A stretch of DNA of 43,036 nucleotides from NCBI GenBank assembly GCA_045628865.1, contig JAZQQB010000047.1:1-43036 (forward strand), read 5' to 3'. Shown one piece after another: positions 42,860-43,036 of this stretch. The translations under genes were made by a program, and so were the position numbers. Under the pieces are notes generated by a model. It worked only from the letters and a program-made list of their open reading frames with translations. It had not been told where the DNA came from and ran no database searches. The stretch comes from JAZQQB01 sp045628865. GTDB lineage: Bacteria; Bacillota; Clostridia; Lachnospirales; Lachnospiraceae. Numbering within the stretch: the stretch's first letter is position 1; each line of letters opens with the position of its first letter.

Positions 42860-42943
42860 AAGTCGGATCGTAGCCATGTCGTTCTGTGAGCCAAGGAGGT
42901 GCAACCTAGAGTTGTCTTCCTAAGACCGCTTGGCCTCCGACTT
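42860..42943. other. MGI/BGI (DNBSEQ) sequencing adapter left in the assembly
   Basis: The segment begins AAGTCGGATCGTAGCCATG and continues to CCAAGGAG at 42898, which is the MGI reverse-read adapter as I know it. From 42912 it reads TTGTCTTCCTAAGACCGC and ends CCTCCGACTT, the reverse complement of the MGI forward-read adapter. The 13 bases between them fit the last three adapter bases (one differing from the sequence I recall) plus a 10-base sample index. The inverted repeats AAAGTCGGA/TCCGACTTT and GCCAAG/CTTGGC come from adapter design. This is not genomic DNA. Confidence 0.95.
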
Positions 42944-43036
42944 TATTATTTTGGATGCAGATTTTGGATTGGCTAATATAGAGATCATGTTTGGGGCAAT
43001 ACCCAAAAATAATTTATCGGATCTGATCTATCAAGG
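42944..43036. other. Artefactual second copy of flhG bases 42764-42856
   Basis: These 93 bases are identical to 42764-42856, at an offset of exactly 180. A circular library molecule with an insert of about 96 bp joined through the adapter would read insert-adapter-insert, giving precisely this arrangement. The copy should be ignored in annotation; it does not indicate a tandem duplication of flhG. Confidence 0.93.

Noticed and set aside
42857..42950. A structured RNA, small transposable element or retron-like cassette inserted in flhG
   Set aside because: The inverted repeats and the flanking direct repeat are fully explained by the MGI/BGI adapter pair, its index and a duplicated short library insert.

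Overview
The window looks like a contig from a spore-forming, flagellated member of the Clostridia, most probably a Lachnospiraceae species of the Roseburia/Agathobacter/Lachnospira type. The base composition is AT-rich, sporulation genes (gpr, spoIIP, sigK) sit beside a complete Gram-positive flagellar operon, CodY lies directly in front of flgB, and MotA/MotB and a CheC-like FliY are present. The genus is inferred from gene order and protein character, not from a search.

Region 1 (1-5,800) is the conserved gpr / rpsT / spoIIP / lepA / hemW neighbourhood. gpr points left and rpsT has its own promoter and terminator. Region 2 (5,800-8,800) is a tightly packed unit of sigK (without a pro-sequence), a degenerate HD-GYP protein and a PilT-type ATPase. 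Region 3 (8,790-11,500) is comM-dprA on the minus strand, ending tail to tail with pilT. Region 4 (11,500-17,570) holds clpB, topA and codY as separately promoted plus-strand genes, with an intrinsic terminator after codY. Region 5 (17,570-18,220) is non-coding: two and a bit tandem copies of a 115-bp hairpin-rich repeat, a second terminator, then the promoter and leader of the flagellar operon.

Region 6 (18,225-42,860) is the flagellar locus in near-standard order: flgB flgC fliE fliF fliG fliH fliI fliJ ylxF fliK flgD (TIGR02530-type gene) flgE | motA motB fliL fliM fliY fliO fliP fliQ fliR flhB flhA flhF flhG. It encodes the rod base, MS ring, switch, export ATPase complex, hook, stator, C ring, export gate and the FlhF/FlhG placement GTPase/ATPase pair. 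It is split between flgE and motA by a strong terminator and a new promoter. A perfect 15-bp palindrome resembling a CodY box lies inside that promoter. A second near-consensus CodY box lies at the end of hemW, upstream of sigK. With codY itself encoded here, nutrient control of motility and sporulation is a coherent inference.

The last ~180 bases are not natural sequence. flhG is interrupted at about 42,860 by an 84-base sequence that I recognise as the MGI/BGI (DNBSEQ) library adapter pair with its 10-base index, followed by a second copy of the preceding ~95 bases. This is an assembly artefact, not a repeat or RNA element. I found no mobile element, CRISPR array, tRNA or rRNA. The less ordinary signals are regulatory: the structured tandem repeat before flgB, the leader that buries the flgE ribosome binding site, the CodY boxes, a possible sigma-D site before fliK, and the sigK-HD-GYP-pilT linkage.
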